DNA of 64,000 nucleotides from Sphingomonas sp. PP-CE-3G-477 (GCF_003050745.1 NZ_QAOF01000008.1:1-64000); one strand, 5' to 3'. Positions 1-8,540 are shown, counted from the stretch's first letter. Numbers and translations are program-made. The notes: generated by a model not told the origin, from the sequence alone.

Positions 1-78
1 GCAATAATGCGCAAGCTCATCATCCTGGCAAATACGTTGCTCAAAGCCGACCGCAAATGGATCGAGAAGCCCGCTTGA
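1..78 (+). CDS. IS110-family transposase, C-terminal end only (cut by window edge)
   Basis: An open frame enters from the left edge and stops with TGA at 76-78. Its last 25 residues include MRKLIILANTLLKADRKW, which resembles the conserved C-terminal tail of IS110/IS116/IS902 transposases (MRKL..I.N.LL). Those enzymes are DEDD-type transposases with a C-terminal serine domain. Only the tail is visible, so whether the element is intact cannot be judged. The call rests on this short motif. Confidence 0.55.
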   Translation, partial: AIMRKLIILANTLLKADRKWIEKPA

Positions 79-129
79 TCACAACGGATACTCTAGCCCT
101 GCCCACGCGTTTCCTCTAATCCCGCCTGA

Positions 130-1014
130 ATGACAGATACACGAGTACCCGCGCGCGTTTTCGCGAACGCCAGCCAGGATGCCGAGTCCGCCCGCGACTC
201 CGTTTCCACCCCCCAGACGCAGCACCCGCATTACCGGCTCGCCTTCCAAGACATGGATTTCCTGTTGCGCGAAGACCTGCGGCCGGTGCGGTTCCAGCTC
301 GAACTGCTGAAGACCGAACTCGTCCTCGACGAGGCGAAGATCGGATCGACCTTCGTGTTCTACGGCTCCGCGCGCATTCCCGAGCCGTCGAAGGCGCAGG
401 CGCTGCTGAAGCTCGCGACCGACGAGAAGTCGAAGAAGATCGCCGAGCGGCTGGTCGAGAAGTCGAAATACTACGACGTCGCGCGTGAACTGGCCGCCAA
501 GGTCAGCGTCCTGCCGCGCGACGAGCGTGGCTGGCGGCAGTTCGTGGTGTGTTCGGGCGGCGGCCCGTCGATCATGGAAGCGGCCAACCGCGGCGCGGAC
601 GACGTCGGCGCCGAGTCGATCGGGCTGAACATCGTCTTGCCGCACGAGCAGGCACCGAACCCGTACGTCACGCCGTCGCTGTCGGTGCAGTTCCACTATT
701 TCGCGCTGCGGAAAATGCACTTCCTGCTCCACGCCCGCGCGCTGGCGGCGTTTCCGGGCGGGTTCGGGACGTTCGACGAACTGTTCGAGCTGCTGACGCT
801 GATCCAGACGGGCAAGATCCAGCCGATTCCCGTGTTGCTGTTCGGGCGCCAGTTCTGGGAGCGGGTCGTGAACTTCGACGCGCTGGTCGAGGAAGGCGTC
901 GTCAGCGAGAAGGACCTGGGGATCTTCCGCTACGTCGAGACCGCGGACGAGGCATGGGACGCGGTGCAGTCGTTCTATCGCGAGCGTGCCGAGAAGGAAG
1001 CCGCTGAGGGCTGA
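130..1014 (+). CDS. LOG-family Rossmann-fold protein, probable nucleotide 5'-monophosphate phosphoribohydrolase
   Basis: 294-residue protein of the TIGR00730/LOG family. These enzymes cleave the N-glycosidic bond of (cytokinin) riboside monophosphates, giving base plus ribose 5-phosphate; many bacterial members act as general nucleosidases. The two family motifs are visible: GGGPSIMEAANRGA at about 143-156 and PGGFGTFDE at 209-217, the latter holding the catalytic/nucleotide-binding residues, with RKMHF at 194-198. It is longer than the minimal ~190-residue LOG protein because of an N-terminal extension of about 65 residues, as in the larger proteobacterial subgroup. It stands alone and is followed by a strong inverted repeat. 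Substrate is not deducible from sequence. Confidence 0.88.
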   Translation: MTDTRVPARVFANASQDAESARDSVSTPQTQHPHYRLAFQDMDFLLREDLRPVRFQLELLKTELVLDEAKIGSTFVFYGSARIPEPSKAQALLKLATDEKSKKIAERLVEKSKYYDVARELAAKVSVLPRDERGWRQFVVCSGGGPSIMEAANRGADDVGAESIGLNIVLPHEQAPNPYVTPSLSVQFHYFALRKMHFLLHARALAAFPGGFGTFDELFELLTLIQTGKIQPIPVLLFGRQFWERVVNFDALVEEGVVSEKDLGIFRYVETADEAWDAVQSFYRERAEKEAAEG

Positions 1015-1041
1015 GCCTTACTCGGGGGGGCGCCCCTTCTG

Positions 1042-1150
1042 CTCCCTCTCCCCCTTCCGGGGAGAGGGCTGGGGTGAGGGGCTGTTCTAGGCGCCGCACT
1101 GCTTGGCTGCCCCTCACCCCAGCCCTCTCCCCGCAGGGGAGAGGGAGTAG
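1042..1150. repeat. Long inverted repeat, possible bidirectional terminator
   Basis: A perfect 23-bp inverted repeat (arms 1059-1081 and 1110-1132, rich in GGGGTGAGGGG) flanks a 28-nt centre, and each arm carries its own small CCCTCTCCCC/GGGGAGAGGG hairpin. It sits between two convergent genes and so could end transcription in both directions. Elements of this CCCTCTCCCC type are scattered in many proteobacterial genomes as mobile-like palindromes. Confidence 0.8.
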
Positions 1151-1155
1151 GAAGG

Positions 1156-1857
1156 TTACTTCTCCGAGCGAGCGCCCTTGCGGGCTGCTTCTGGATCGAC
1201 CGATGGTGCACCGGAGGCCGGCGTTCCGGTATTCGCGATGTCCGCAGTCGGCGCGCCCTCTGTTACCGCAGCTTCCGCTGCATTCGCCGTCGCCGGCTGA
1301 TCCTTCGCCGCGGCATCCTTGCCAGCCGCAGGTGCCGCCGGCAACGGCACGTTCGAGCCCTGCTGGTTGAGATACAGGATCACGTTCGCGCGGTCCTGCG
1401 CATTGCCGAGACCTGCGAAGGTCATCTTCGTCCCCGGCGCGAACTTGCGCGGCGAGGTCAGCCACGCGTTCATCTTGTCGAAGTCCCACTTGCCGCCGAT
1501 CCCGGCCAGCGCCGACGAGAAGGCGAAGCCGTTCTTGCCCTTAGCGATTTCCTCGCCGACCGTGCCGTACAGATTCGGGCCGACGCCGTTCGCGCCGCCC
1601 TGGTTGATGGTATGGCAGGCGGCGCACTTCTTGAACACTTCGGCGCCCTTGGCGGCGTCGGCGGTAGGCAGCAACGAGGCGATCGGCACGTCGGCGGCGG
1701 CGCCTTCGCCGCCCTCGGCGACGACACCCTCGATCGCATAGCCCATCTTCTCGGGGCGCTCGCCGTGGAACATCATCCCGCCGACGATCGACAGCCCGAG
1801 CGCCGCACCACAGCCTGCGAGCACCCAGCCGGCGATCGTATTGGTCCGATTGTCCAT
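1156..1857 (-). CDS. Membrane-anchored class I cytochrome c
   Basis: 233-residue cytochrome c of the CycM/cytochrome c-552 type. An uncleaved N-terminal membrane anchor (about residues 8-29, GWVLAGCGAALGLSIVGGMM) would hold the haem domain in the periplasm, where such proteins pass electrons from the bc1 complex to terminal oxidase. The haem-binding CAACH is at 78-82, and the expected axial methionine lies in PGTKM (M145). After the haem domain comes a low-complexity Ala/Pro/Lys tail of about 60 residues. Longer in-frame starts exist upstream; ATG at 1857 was chosen because the anchor then begins within the first ten residues, as in relatives. It converges on the LOG gene and diverges from prephenate dehydratase. 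Confidence 0.88.
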   Translation of the reverse strand: MDNRTNTIAGWVLAGCGAALGLSIVGGMMFHGERPEKMGYAIEGVVAEGGEGAAADVPIASLLPTADAAKGAEVFKKCAACHTINQGGANGVGPNLYGTVGEEIAKGKNGFAFSSALAGIGGKWDFDKMNAWLTSPRKFAPGTKMTFAGLGNAQDRANVILYLNQQGSNVPLPAAPAAGKDAAAKDQPATANAAEAAVTEGAPTADIANTGTPASGAPSVDPEAARKGARSEK

Positions 1858-1961
1858 CTTGTGCATCCGCCCTGTTCTGTTTGGAATAGCCATAGAAAAC
1901 GCAGGCGCGCACCGCAAGCCGCGCTTGTCTGGTGGGCGGCGGCTCTCTACTCGGCCAGCGC

Positions 1962-2864
1962 ATGGAAAACTTCGCCGCACCCGCCCGCCCGATCGTCGCG
2001 CGGATGACCGACGCCGCCGCCGCCGACCCTGCGCGCGCGGTTGCGTTCCAAGGCGCGCCGGGCGCGAACAGCCATGTCGCCGCGGTCGAGGCGTTCCCCG
2101 ACGGCCTGCCCCTGCCCTGCTTCGATTTCTCCGACGCGATCGACGCGGTGAAGGACGGCCGCGCCGATTGCGCGATCATCCCGATCGAGAATTCGCTCCA
2201 CGGCCGCGTGGCGGACATCCATTTCCTGCTCCCCGAATCGGGTCTGGTCATCACCGGCGAGCATTTCCTGCCGATCCGCCACGCGCTGATGGCGTGCGGC
2301 CCGCGCGACGGCATCCGCAAGGCGATGAGCCATCCGCAGGCACTCGGCCAATGCCGCCATTGGCTCAAGGCGCACGGGATCGAGCCGGTGAGCTATCCCG
2401 ACACCGCCGGCGCGGCAGCGGTGGTGGCGGAGTTGGGCGACCCGACGATCGCCGCGCTTGCGCCGCCCGCTGCTGCGGGGCTGTACGGGCTGGATCTACT
2501 CGCGACCGACATCGCCGATGCGGACCACAACACGACGCGGTTCGTGGTGCTGGCGCGCGGCGGCAAGCCTCCCGCCGCGCAGGAGCCGGTCGGCGGCGAG
2601 TGGATGACGACGCTGATCTTCGAAGTGCGGAACGTCCCCGCCGCGCTGTACAAGGCGGTCGGCGGGTTCGCGACCAACGGGGTGAACATCACCAAGCTGG
2701 AGAGCTACCAGCGCAACGGCAGCTTCTCCGCGACGGAATTCTATGCGGACGTGGTGGGGAAGCCCGGCGACGCGAACCTCGACCATGCGCTGGAGGAACT
2801 GGGGTTCCATTCGAAGTGGCTGCGCGTTCTGGGGACGTATCGGCAGGCGCGCTCGCGGGGGTAG
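1962..2864 (+). CDS. pheA: Prephenate dehydratase
   Basis: 300-residue monofunctional prephenate dehydratase, converting prephenate to phenylpyruvate in phenylalanine synthesis (cytoplasmic). The N-terminal catalytic domain begins with VAFQGAPGANSH and contains IPIENSLHGRV (74-83) and the catalytic TTRF motif (191-194). A C-terminal ACT domain from about 210 holds the allosteric phenylalanine-binding region (GVNITKLESY), so feedback inhibition is expected. No chorismate mutase domain is present. Start ATG at 1962 gives the usual length; a longer in-frame start upstream has no support. It is divergent from the cytochrome c gene. Confidence 0.93.
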   Translation: MENFAAPARPIVARMTDAAAADPARAVAFQGAPGANSHVAAVEAFPDGLPLPCFDFSDAIDAVKDGRADCAIIPIENSLHGRVADIHFLLPESGLVITGEHFLPIRHALMACGPRDGIRKAMSHPQALGQCRHWLKAHGIEPVSYPDTAGAAAVVAELGDPTIAALAPPAAAGLYGLDLLATDIADADHNTTRFVVLARGGKPPAAQEPVGGEWMTTLIFEVRNVPAALYKAVGGFATNGVNITKLESYQRNGSFSATEFYADVVGKPGDANLDHALEELGFHSKWLRVLGTYRQARSRG

Positions 2865-2870
2865 TCCGTG

Positions 2871-2952
2871 CCGTTCTCCTGCGGACGCAGGAGCCCAGGG
2901 TCACAAGCGCCGACGCTCTCGACCCTGGATTCCTGCGTTCGCAGGAAAACGG
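2871..2952. repeat. Imperfect 32-bp palindrome
   Basis: Arms 2871-2902 and 2921-2952 are reverse complements over 32 bp with four mismatches, each containing its own CTGCG/CGCAG dyad. It lies between convergent genes (pheA and the sensor kinase) and may serve as terminator. The TCCTGCGxxCGCAGGA unit looks like a dispersed genomic repeat. Confidence 0.75.
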
Positions 2953-2961
2953 GAATAAGTG

Positions 2962-4359
2962 CTAATTCGCTGCAGGCAACCTCAGCCGCACGAGCAAACC
3001 ACCAAGATCCTCACTCTCCTCCAGCGCGACCGTCCCCTCGTAAATCTCCGCCACATCACGCACGATCGCCAGCCCGAGCCCCGTCCCCGGCTTGCCCGTA
3101 TCCAACCGCACACCCCGATCAAAGATTCGCACCCGCTCCTCTTCCGGAATGCCGACCCCGTCGTCCTCGACCAGGAACTCGACGAACCCCGACTGCGCGC
3201 CGACCGTCACGAACACGCTGCCGCCACCATATTTCGCGGCGTTCTCAATCAGGTTACCGAGCATCTCGTCGAGATCCTGCCGCTCGACATGAACCTGCAA
3301 CCCACGCGGCCCGGTCACGTCGATGCGAACATGCCGGTACAGCCGGCCGACAGCCCGCTCGACCGACTCAAGGCTCGGCCAAACATCCGCACGACTATGC
3401 GCAGACCCACGCCGCCCGACAGCCCGCGCCCGCGCGAGGTGATGGTCGACCTGCCGCCGCATCGTCCGCGCCTCGCGGATCACCGTGTCGGCCAGATCGT
3501 CCGACTGCGCCGTCGCCGCGTTCATGATCACCGTCAGCGGCGTCTTCAGCGCATGCGCAAGGTTGCCAGCATGGCGCCGAGCCTCCTCTGCCTGTCGCTC
3601 GTTATGCTCGATCAGTGCGTTCAGTTCCTCGACCATTGGCGCGACCTCGACCGGCATGGCGCTCGACACACGGTTCGACTGACCCGCCCGCATCCGCGCG
3701 ATCTCCTCACGTACCCGGCGCAGCGGCCAGAGCCCGTAGAAGGTCTGTAGCGCGGCCATCACGATCAGCCCGAGCGCGAGCAGCGCGAAGCTGCGCACGA
3801 GCGTCCGCCGCAACGTCGTGATCTGCGCGTCGAGCCCGTCGCGGCTCTGCGCCACCTGAAAGCGCCAATGCACCTTCGATCCGGGAATTACCGCATCGCG
3901 CTCGACGATCCGCAGCTTTTCGTCGGGAAACTGCGTGCTGTCGTAAAAATGTGCCGTTCGATCATCGTGCGAGCTGCCGAAAGCTAACTTTCGATCCCAC
4001 AGCGAACGCGACAAAAGGTCATCCTGCCCCTTGGAGGACACCTGATAATAGAGCCCCGAATACGGCTCCAGGAAACGCTGGTCGGCGACAGCCTCGCGCG
4101 TGAAGATGACCTCGCCCTCTGGGCCAATCTCGGACGAATTGAGCAGCGATCGCAGCACATATTCGAGCTGATCATCGAAATTGCGCGTCACCGCCGTCGA
4201 CAACACGCTGTCGAGAGCAAACCCACCGCCGCTGAGTAGCACGACAATCCACACAGCCGCGATCAGGATCATCCGCCGCGACAGCGAACCCTTGACCGCG
4301 GCCGGTACGCGAATGGGCGCCTCGGCTTTGAGTGAGGCGGATATCGGCGCGCTGTCCAT
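2962..4359 (-). CDS. Sensor histidine kinase (PhoQ-like)
   Basis: 465-residue membrane sensor kinase, partner of the response regulator just upstream. TM1 is at about 30-48 and TM2 at about 190-210, enclosing a periplasmic sensor domain of some 140 residues. HAMP-like linker, then HisKA with the phospho-accepting H269 in NLAHALKTPLTVI, and HATPase_c with N box NLIENAAKYG (369-378), G1 DDGVGIP (399-405) and G2 GTGLGLAI (426-433). Start at 4359 leaves a 10-bp gap to the regulator's stop; an in-frame start at 4401 would overlap it. The sensed signal cannot be read from sequence; the LAHALKTP form and neighbour order recall PhoPQ-type systems. Confidence 0.9.
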   Translation of the reverse strand: MDSAPISASLKAEAPIRVPAAVKGSLSRRMILIAAVWIVVLLSGGGFALDSVLSTAVTRNFDDQLEYVLRSLLNSSEIGPEGEVIFTREAVADQRFLEPYSGLYYQVSSKGQDDLLSRSLWDRKLAFGSSHDDRTAHFYDSTQFPDEKLRIVERDAVIPGSKVHWRFQVAQSRDGLDAQITTLRRTLVRSFALLALGLIVMAALQTFYGLWPLRRVREEIARMRAGQSNRVSSAMPVEVAPMVEELNALIEHNERQAEEARRHAGNLAHALKTPLTVIMNAATAQSDDLADTVIREARTMRRQVDHHLARARAVGRRGSAHSRADVWPSLESVERAVGRLYRHVRIDVTGPRGLQVHVERQDLDEMLGNLIENAAKYGGGSVFVTVGAQSGFVEFLVEDDGVGIPEEERVRIFDRGVRLDTGKPGTGLGLAIVRDVAEIYEGTVALEESEDLGGLLVRLRLPAAN

Positions 4360-4369
4360 CAGAAGCCGA

Positions 4370-5035
4370 TCAGGCGTCCGGATCTTCGAGGCTGTAGCCA
4401 AGCCCGCGGATCGTCGTGATCACGTCCTGGCCGAGCTTCTTGCGGATGCGCGTCACGAACACCTCGATCGTGTTCGAATCGCGATCAAAATCCTGGTCGT
4501 AGATATGTTCAATCAGCTCGGTCCGGCTGACGACCTTGCCCTTGTGATGCAGCAGGTAGCTGAGCAGCTTGTATTCCTGCGCGGTCAGCTTGACCGGCTC
4601 GCCGGCGCGCGTGACCTTGCCGCTGCGCGTGTCGAGGCGGATGTCGCCCGCCGTCAGCTCGGACGAGGCGTTGCCCGACGCACGGCGGATCAGCGCCCGC
4701 AGACGCGCGATCAGCTCTTCGCTCTGGAACGGTTTCGCCACATAGTCATCGGCGCCCGCATCGAGCCCTGCGACCTTGTCCGACCAGCTGTCGCGCGCGG
4801 TCAGCACCAGCACGGGCATCGTCTTGCCCTCTTTCCGCCAGCGATCGAGAACCGTCAGCCCGTCGATTTCGGGCAGGCCGAGATCGAGCACGACCGCGTC
4901 GTAATTCTCGGTCGAGCCGAGGAAATGCCCTTCCTCGCCATCGACCGCGAGGTCGATCGCGTAGCCGGCTCCTTCCAGGGTGTTCTTCAGTTGCTGGCCG
5001 AGATTCGGCTCGTCCTCGACGATCAGAACGCGCAT
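4370..5035 (-). CDS. OmpR/PhoB-family response regulator (PhoP-like)
   Basis: 221-residue DNA-binding regulator. The receiver domain has acidic pair ED at 7-8, phospho-acceptor D51 in VLDLGLPEIDG and K101 in VAKPF. The C-terminal winged helix (about 125-220) includes LTAQEYKLLSYLLHHKGKVV and SNTIEVFVTRIRKKLG. It is transcribed ahead of the kinase and downstream of a PepSY-domain gene, a common arrangement in sphingomonads. Target genes unknown. Confidence 0.93.
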   Translation of the reverse strand: MRVLIVEDEPNLGQQLKNTLEGAGYAIDLAVDGEEGHFLGSTENYDAVVLDLGLPEIDGLTVLDRWRKEGKTMPVLVLTARDSWSDKVAGLDAGADDYVAKPFQSEELIARLRALIRRASGNASSELTAGDIRLDTRSGKVTRAGEPVKLTAQEYKLLSYLLHHKGKVVSRTELIEHIYDQDFDRDSNTIEVFVTRIRKKLGQDVITTIRGLGYSLEDPDA

Positions 5036-5058
5036 GACAATCCTCTCGATTACAGTGT

Positions 5059-5385
5059 TCAGCGACCCGTGCGGCCGACGATCTGGCCATTACGGCCATC
5101 GACGTCGACCCAGATGACGGTTCCATCGCGCAGGAATTTCAGCGTGTAAATGGCGCTGCCCGAATCATAGTCCGAGCCGAGATACTGCGCGCCCCGCATC
5201 GTCGGGATCACGCGGGACTCTATCTCGCGCAACGACGGCGCTCCGGTCTTGCGCGCCTGCAACGCCGACATCTGGTCGCTGCGGCGCTGCGGAGGCTCGC
5301 CCGCCAGCATGGGGGCGGCACCCATCAGGAACGGCGCAGCGGCCAGGGTTGCCAGCAAGGTTGATGGGAAAAGCAGCATCTTCAT
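5059..5385 (-). CDS. Small exported PepSY-like protein
   Basis: 108-residue protein with an N-terminal signal peptide (MKMLLFPSTLLATLAAAPFLMGAA). The C-terminal half, LREIESRVIPTMRGAQYLG followed by YTLKFLRDGTVIWVDVDGRNGQIVG, has the alpha-beta pattern of a PepSY domain, often seen next to PhoPQ-like pairs. Start at 5385 is preferred over 5409 because it places a basic residue and hydrophobic core in normal signal-peptide spacing. It is the first gene of a PepSY-regulator-kinase set on the minus strand (23-bp gap to the regulator). A role in modulating the sensor in the periplasm is inference. Confidence 0.8.
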   Translation of the reverse strand: MKMLLFPSTLLATLAAAPFLMGAAPMLAGEPPQRRSDQMSALQARKTGAPSLREIESRVIPTMRGAQYLGSDYDSGSAIYTLKFLRDGTVIWVDVDGRNGQIVGRTGR

Positions 5386-5506
5386 GGCGGTGGCATAGGC
5401 CTCCCGCATTGAACAGCCTGTGAATGATCGCGACAGGCCGCCGACAGCACGAAGCCCGCGCGGTGTAACTTGCCTGCATCACTTCGCACCCCTACGTGGC
5501 GCGAAC

Positions 5507-7288
5507 ATGGCAGCACCAATCTTAGCATTCGAAGGCCTCGGACTCGTCCAGGGCTCGGGATGGCTCTTTCGCAATCTCGACATCCATATCGGACCGCGCG
5601 ACCGGCTCGCGCTGATCGGCCGCAACGGCGCCGGCAAGACGACCTTGCTCAAACTGCTCGGCGGCAGCGTCCAGGCGGACGAGGGACGCAGGACGATCGT
5701 CCCCGGCACCCGCGTCGTGATCCTGGAGCAGGAGCCCGATCTGCGCGGCTTCGCGACGCTGCGCGATTACGTGATGGCGGGCGACGATGCGCCGGTGAAC
5801 TACGAGGCGGATTCGATCGCCGATCAGCTTGGCATCGACCTTTCGCGCGAGGCGGCGTCGGCGTCGGGCGGCGAGCGGCGTCGCGCTGCGATCGTCCGTG
5901 CGCTGTCGCAGGACCCCGACGTGCTGCTACTCGACGAGCCGACCAACCATCTCGATATCGGCGCGATCGAGTGGATCGAGGACTGGCTCAAGCGCTTCCG
6001 CGGCGCGTTCGTCGTGATCAGCCATGACCGTACCTTCCTGACTCGCCTCACCAAGCAGACGCTGTGGCTCGATCGCGGTGCGATCCGACGCGCGGAGATC
6101 GGCTTTGGCGGGTTCGAGGCGTGGACCGAGCAGGTTTATGCCGAGGAACAGCGCCAGGCCGAGAAGCTCGATGCGCGGCTCAAGCTCGAGGAGCATTGGC
6201 TGCTGCGCGGCGTCACCGGGCGGCGCAAGCGCAACCAGGGGCGTCTCACCAAGCTGCACGAGATGCGCGCCGAACGCGCGTCGATGATCGGACCGCAGGG
6301 CTCGGCGAACCTGACCACCGCGAGCGACGACACCAAGTCGAAGGTCGTGATCGACGCGAAGAACGTCACCAAGGTGTACGGCGACCGCACGATCATCGGC
6401 GACTTGACGTTGAGGGTCACGCGCGGCGATCGCATAGGCATCGTCGGCCGCAACGGCGCTGGCAAGTCGACCTTGCTCAAGCTGCTGACGGGAGAGATCC
6501 AACCGGACAGCGGCACGATCAAGCTGGCGCAGACTCTCGACGCGGTGGTGATCGACCAGCAGCGCAGCCTGATGGCGCCTGAGAAGACGGTCCGCGAAGT
6601 CGTCGTCGATGGCGGCGAATGGATCGACGTGCTCGGCGTTCGGAAGCATATCCACGGCTATCTGAAGGACTTCCTGTTCGACCCGAACATGGTCGACGCG
6701 AAGATTGGCTCGCTGTCGGGTGGCGAACGCTCGCGGCTGTTGCTGGCGCGTGAGTTTGCCAAGCCGTCGAACCTTCTCGTGCTCGACGAGCCGACCAACG
6801 ATCTCGATCTCGAGACGCTCGACCTGTTGCAGGAGGTAATCGGCGATTACGACGGCACCGTCCTGATCGTCAGCCATGACCGCGACTTCCTCGACCGCAC
6901 CGTGACGATCACGCTCGGGCTCGACGGCTCGGGTACGGTCGATGTCGTCGCCGGCGGCTACGAGGATTGGGAAAAGCGTCGCGTCTCGACGACCACCGGC
7001 AAGCGTGCGTCGAAGAAGGTCGCCGCGACCGCTCCCGCAGTAGCGGCGCCTCGCGCGAAACTGACCTACAAGGACCAACGCGACTATGAGCTGCTGCCGA
7101 AGCGAATCGAAGAACTCGACGCGCAGATGGCGGTCGATGCGGTCAAGCTCGCCAAGCCCGATCTCTACATGCGCGACCATGCGACGTTCGCGAAATTGAC
7201 GGCCGCGATCGAGAAGGCACGTGCGGAAAAGGAAGCAGCGGAATTGCGCTGGTTGGAACTTGCGGAGCAAGTCGACGGCACTGCCTGA
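5507..7288 (+). CDS. uup: ABC-F family ATPase, Uup type
   Basis: 593-residue soluble protein with two ABC cassettes and no membrane segments. Cassette 1: Walker A GRNGAGKTT (38-46), signature SGGERRRAA, Walker B LLLDEPTNHLD. Cassette 2: Walker A GRNGAGKST, signature SLSGGERSRLLL, Walker B LVLDEPTNDLD. A charged linker follows the first cassette. The C-terminal LTYKDQRDYELLPKRIEEL.. coiled coil matches the Uup DNA-binding/ribosome-associated tail rather than EttA or YheS. Uup proteins act on ribosomes and affect precise transposon excision. ATG at 5507 begins exactly at the family N-terminus; the longer upstream frame is unsupported. Confidence 0.92.
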   Translation: MAAPILAFEGLGLVQGSGWLFRNLDIHIGPRDRLALIGRNGAGKTTLLKLLGGSVQADEGRRTIVPGTRVVILEQEPDLRGFATLRDYVMAGDDAPVNYEADSIADQLGIDLSREAASASGGERRRAAIVRALSQDPDVLLLDEPTNHLDIGAIEWIEDWLKRFRGAFVVISHDRTFLTRLTKQTLWLDRGAIRRAEIGFGGFEAWTEQVYAEEQRQAEKLDARLKLEEHWLLRGVTGRRKRNQGRLTKLHEMRAERASMIGPQGSANLTTASDDTKSKVVIDAKNVTKVYGDRTIIGDLTLRVTRGDRIGIVGRNGAGKSTLLKLLTGEIQPDSGTIKLAQTLDAVVIDQQRSLMAPEKTVREVVVDGGEWIDVLGVRKHIHGYLKDFLFDPNMVDAKIGSLSGGERSRLLLAREFAKPSNLLVLDEPTNDLDLETLDLLQEVIGDYDGTVLIVSHDRDFLDRTVTITLGLDGSGTVDVVAGGYEDWEKRRVSTTTGKRASKKVAATAPAVAAPRAKLTYKDQRDYELLPKRIEELDAQMAVDAVKLAKPDLYMRDHATFAKLTAAIEKARAEKEAAELRWLELAEQVDGTA

Positions 7289-7333
7289 TATTTGTACTAA
7301 CGTTTAGCCGGGTTCAAAACCGGTTGGAACGCA

Positions 7334-7362
7334 TTGACAAATATTGCGTTGCATCATATTGC
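7334..7362 (+). promoter_or_regulatory. Sigma70-type promoter for the small exported protein
   Basis: A consensus -35 hexamer TTGACA at 7334-7339 is followed by a 17-bp spacer and TATTGC at 7357-7362 (or CATATT at 7355-7360 with a 15-bp spacer). The block is AT-rich against a GC-rich background. It is 25-50 bp upstream of a well-placed ribosome binding site GGAG (7377-7380). Confidence 0.6.
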
Positions 7363-7386
7363 CACGACTTGTTTTTGGAGATTTTT

Positions 7387-7620
7387 ATGAAGCTCAAGGC
7401 CCTTACCGGCAGCGCACTTGCTGTCGCAATGCTGTCCACCTCGGTTGCGGCAACCGCAGCACCTGCAAGCCTGTCGGTCGCGAACGTTCGCGCTGGCACG
7501 GTTGCAAAGGGCAAGAGCGAAGCAGCTGGCGGCGGTATCATCGCTGCCCTGATCGCTGCTGGCGTTGTTGCCATCGGTGTTGTCGCAATCGTCAAGGATG
7601 ACGATTCGGACAGCAACTAA
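7387..7620 (+). CDS. Small exported or membrane hypothetical protein
   Basis: 77-residue protein. A signal peptide (MKLKALTGSALAVAMLSTSVAATAAPA) is followed by a short linker and a hydrophobic Gly/Ala segment (GGGIIAALIAAGVVAIGVVAI), ending in an acidic tail KDDDSDSN. Start ATG 7387 has GGAG six bases upstream. Small proteins of this design (signal peptide, glycine-rich hydrophobic stretch, Asp-rich tail) recur in Sphingomonas without assigned function. It is a single-gene unit with its own promoter and hairpin terminator. Confidence 0.8.
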   Translation: MKLKALTGSALAVAMLSTSVAATAAPASLSVANVRAGTVAKGKSEAAGGGIIAALIAAGVVAIGVVAIVKDDDSDSN

Positions 7621-7627
7621 GCGTTTC

Positions 7628-7652
7628 GGGCCGACGCCAATCGCGTCGGCCC
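7628..7652 (+). terminator. Hairpin terminator
   Basis: Perfect 10-bp stem GGGCCGACGC / GCGTCGGCCC with a 5-nt CAATC loop, starting 8 bp after the stop of the small exported protein. The following ACTCGTTTCCC is only weakly T-rich. Confidence 0.7.
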
Positions 7653-7697
7653 ACTCGTTTCCCGGTACGCTCATAACGTTACCGGTTCGAATCTTGG

Positions 7698-8501
7698 CTA
7701 GAGCGGCTTTCCCGCATTGCCCGCCAGATCGACGATGAACTGCCACGCTACCCGACCCGATCGACTTCCTCGACGTGTCGCCCAGCCGATCGCATCGCCA
7801 GGCTCAAACGACAGATCGTTCGCCTTCGCATATGCCGCGACGATCGCCAGATACCCCTCCTGATCCAGCGCATGAAAACCAAGGCTGAGACCGAATCGGT
7901 CTGCCAGTGCAAGATGGTCGTCGACCGAATCCCGGGGATTGATCGCGCTCTCCTGCTCGGCGATGTCGCGTGGTGCCAGGTGGCGACGATTGGCCGTTAC
8001 CACCAGCCGGACGATGGCTGGCCGTGGTTCCGCCCCACCCTCCAGCATCGATCGCAGCGTCCGCGCCTCGGCCGGGACGTCGAATCCCAGATCGTCGACA
8101 AACAGCACGAAGGCGCGATCGACCGGCCCAAGCAAGGCGAACAGCGCTGGGAGTCCTGCGAGCTCCGAGACTTCGACCAGCGCGATATCGCCGCCTTCGG
8201 CCTGCAAGAATGCCACGGCGCTCTTGACGAGCGCGGACTTGCCGGTGCCGCGTGCACCCCAGAGCAAGACATCCTGCGCCGCGTGCCGGTCGGCAAGATG
8301 GCGCAGGTTGGCGACCAGCGATGTCTTTTGCCGTTCGACCCCGATCAGCATGGCGAGCGGCAACGGCGCGAACGCACGCGCCGGCTGGAGCGCATTACCG
8401 CGCCAGAGATAAGCGGGATGCGCCAGCGGATCGGCGGCGGGCGGTGGCGGTGGAGACAGGCGCTCCAGTGCGCCAGCGATGCGGTCCAGAGGATCGGTCA
8501 T
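7698..8501 (-). CDS. DUF815-family AAA ATPase
   Basis: 267-residue P-loop ATPase. Walker A GARGTGKSAL is at 82-91, Walker B FVLFVDDLGFD at about 130-140, and a sensor-like VTANRRHL segment follows. The order and the C-terminal GRVAWQFIVDLAG block fit the DUF815 family, which is related to DnaC-type AAA proteins; its cellular role is not established. A Pro-rich stretch (PPPPPAADP) lies near the N-terminus. It is downstream of and co-directional with the TPR/PrsR/PrsK genes but separated by 39 bp, so may be the last gene of that transcript. Confidence 0.8.
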   Translation of the reverse strand: MTDPLDRIAGALERLSPPPPPAADPLAHPAYLWRGNALQPARAFAPLPLAMLIGVERQKTSLVANLRHLADRHAAQDVLLWGARGTGKSALVKSAVAFLQAEGGDIALVEVSELAGLPALFALLGPVDRAFVLFVDDLGFDVPAEARTLRSMLEGGAEPRPAIVRLVVTANRRHLAPRDIAEQESAINPRDSVDDHLALADRFGLSLGFHALDQEGYLAIVAAYAKANDLSFEPGDAIGWATRRGSRSGRVAWQFIVDLAGNAGKPL

Positions 8502-8540
8502 ACGCGGCTTCTGGCGACGCGATGCCCGTCAGGCAAGCGT

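Noticed and set aside
5927..7270. 447-residue minus-strand frame opposite the uup gene
   Set aside because: It is the antisense shadow of a well-supported ABC-F gene; composition is Arg/Asp/Val-rich with no domain.
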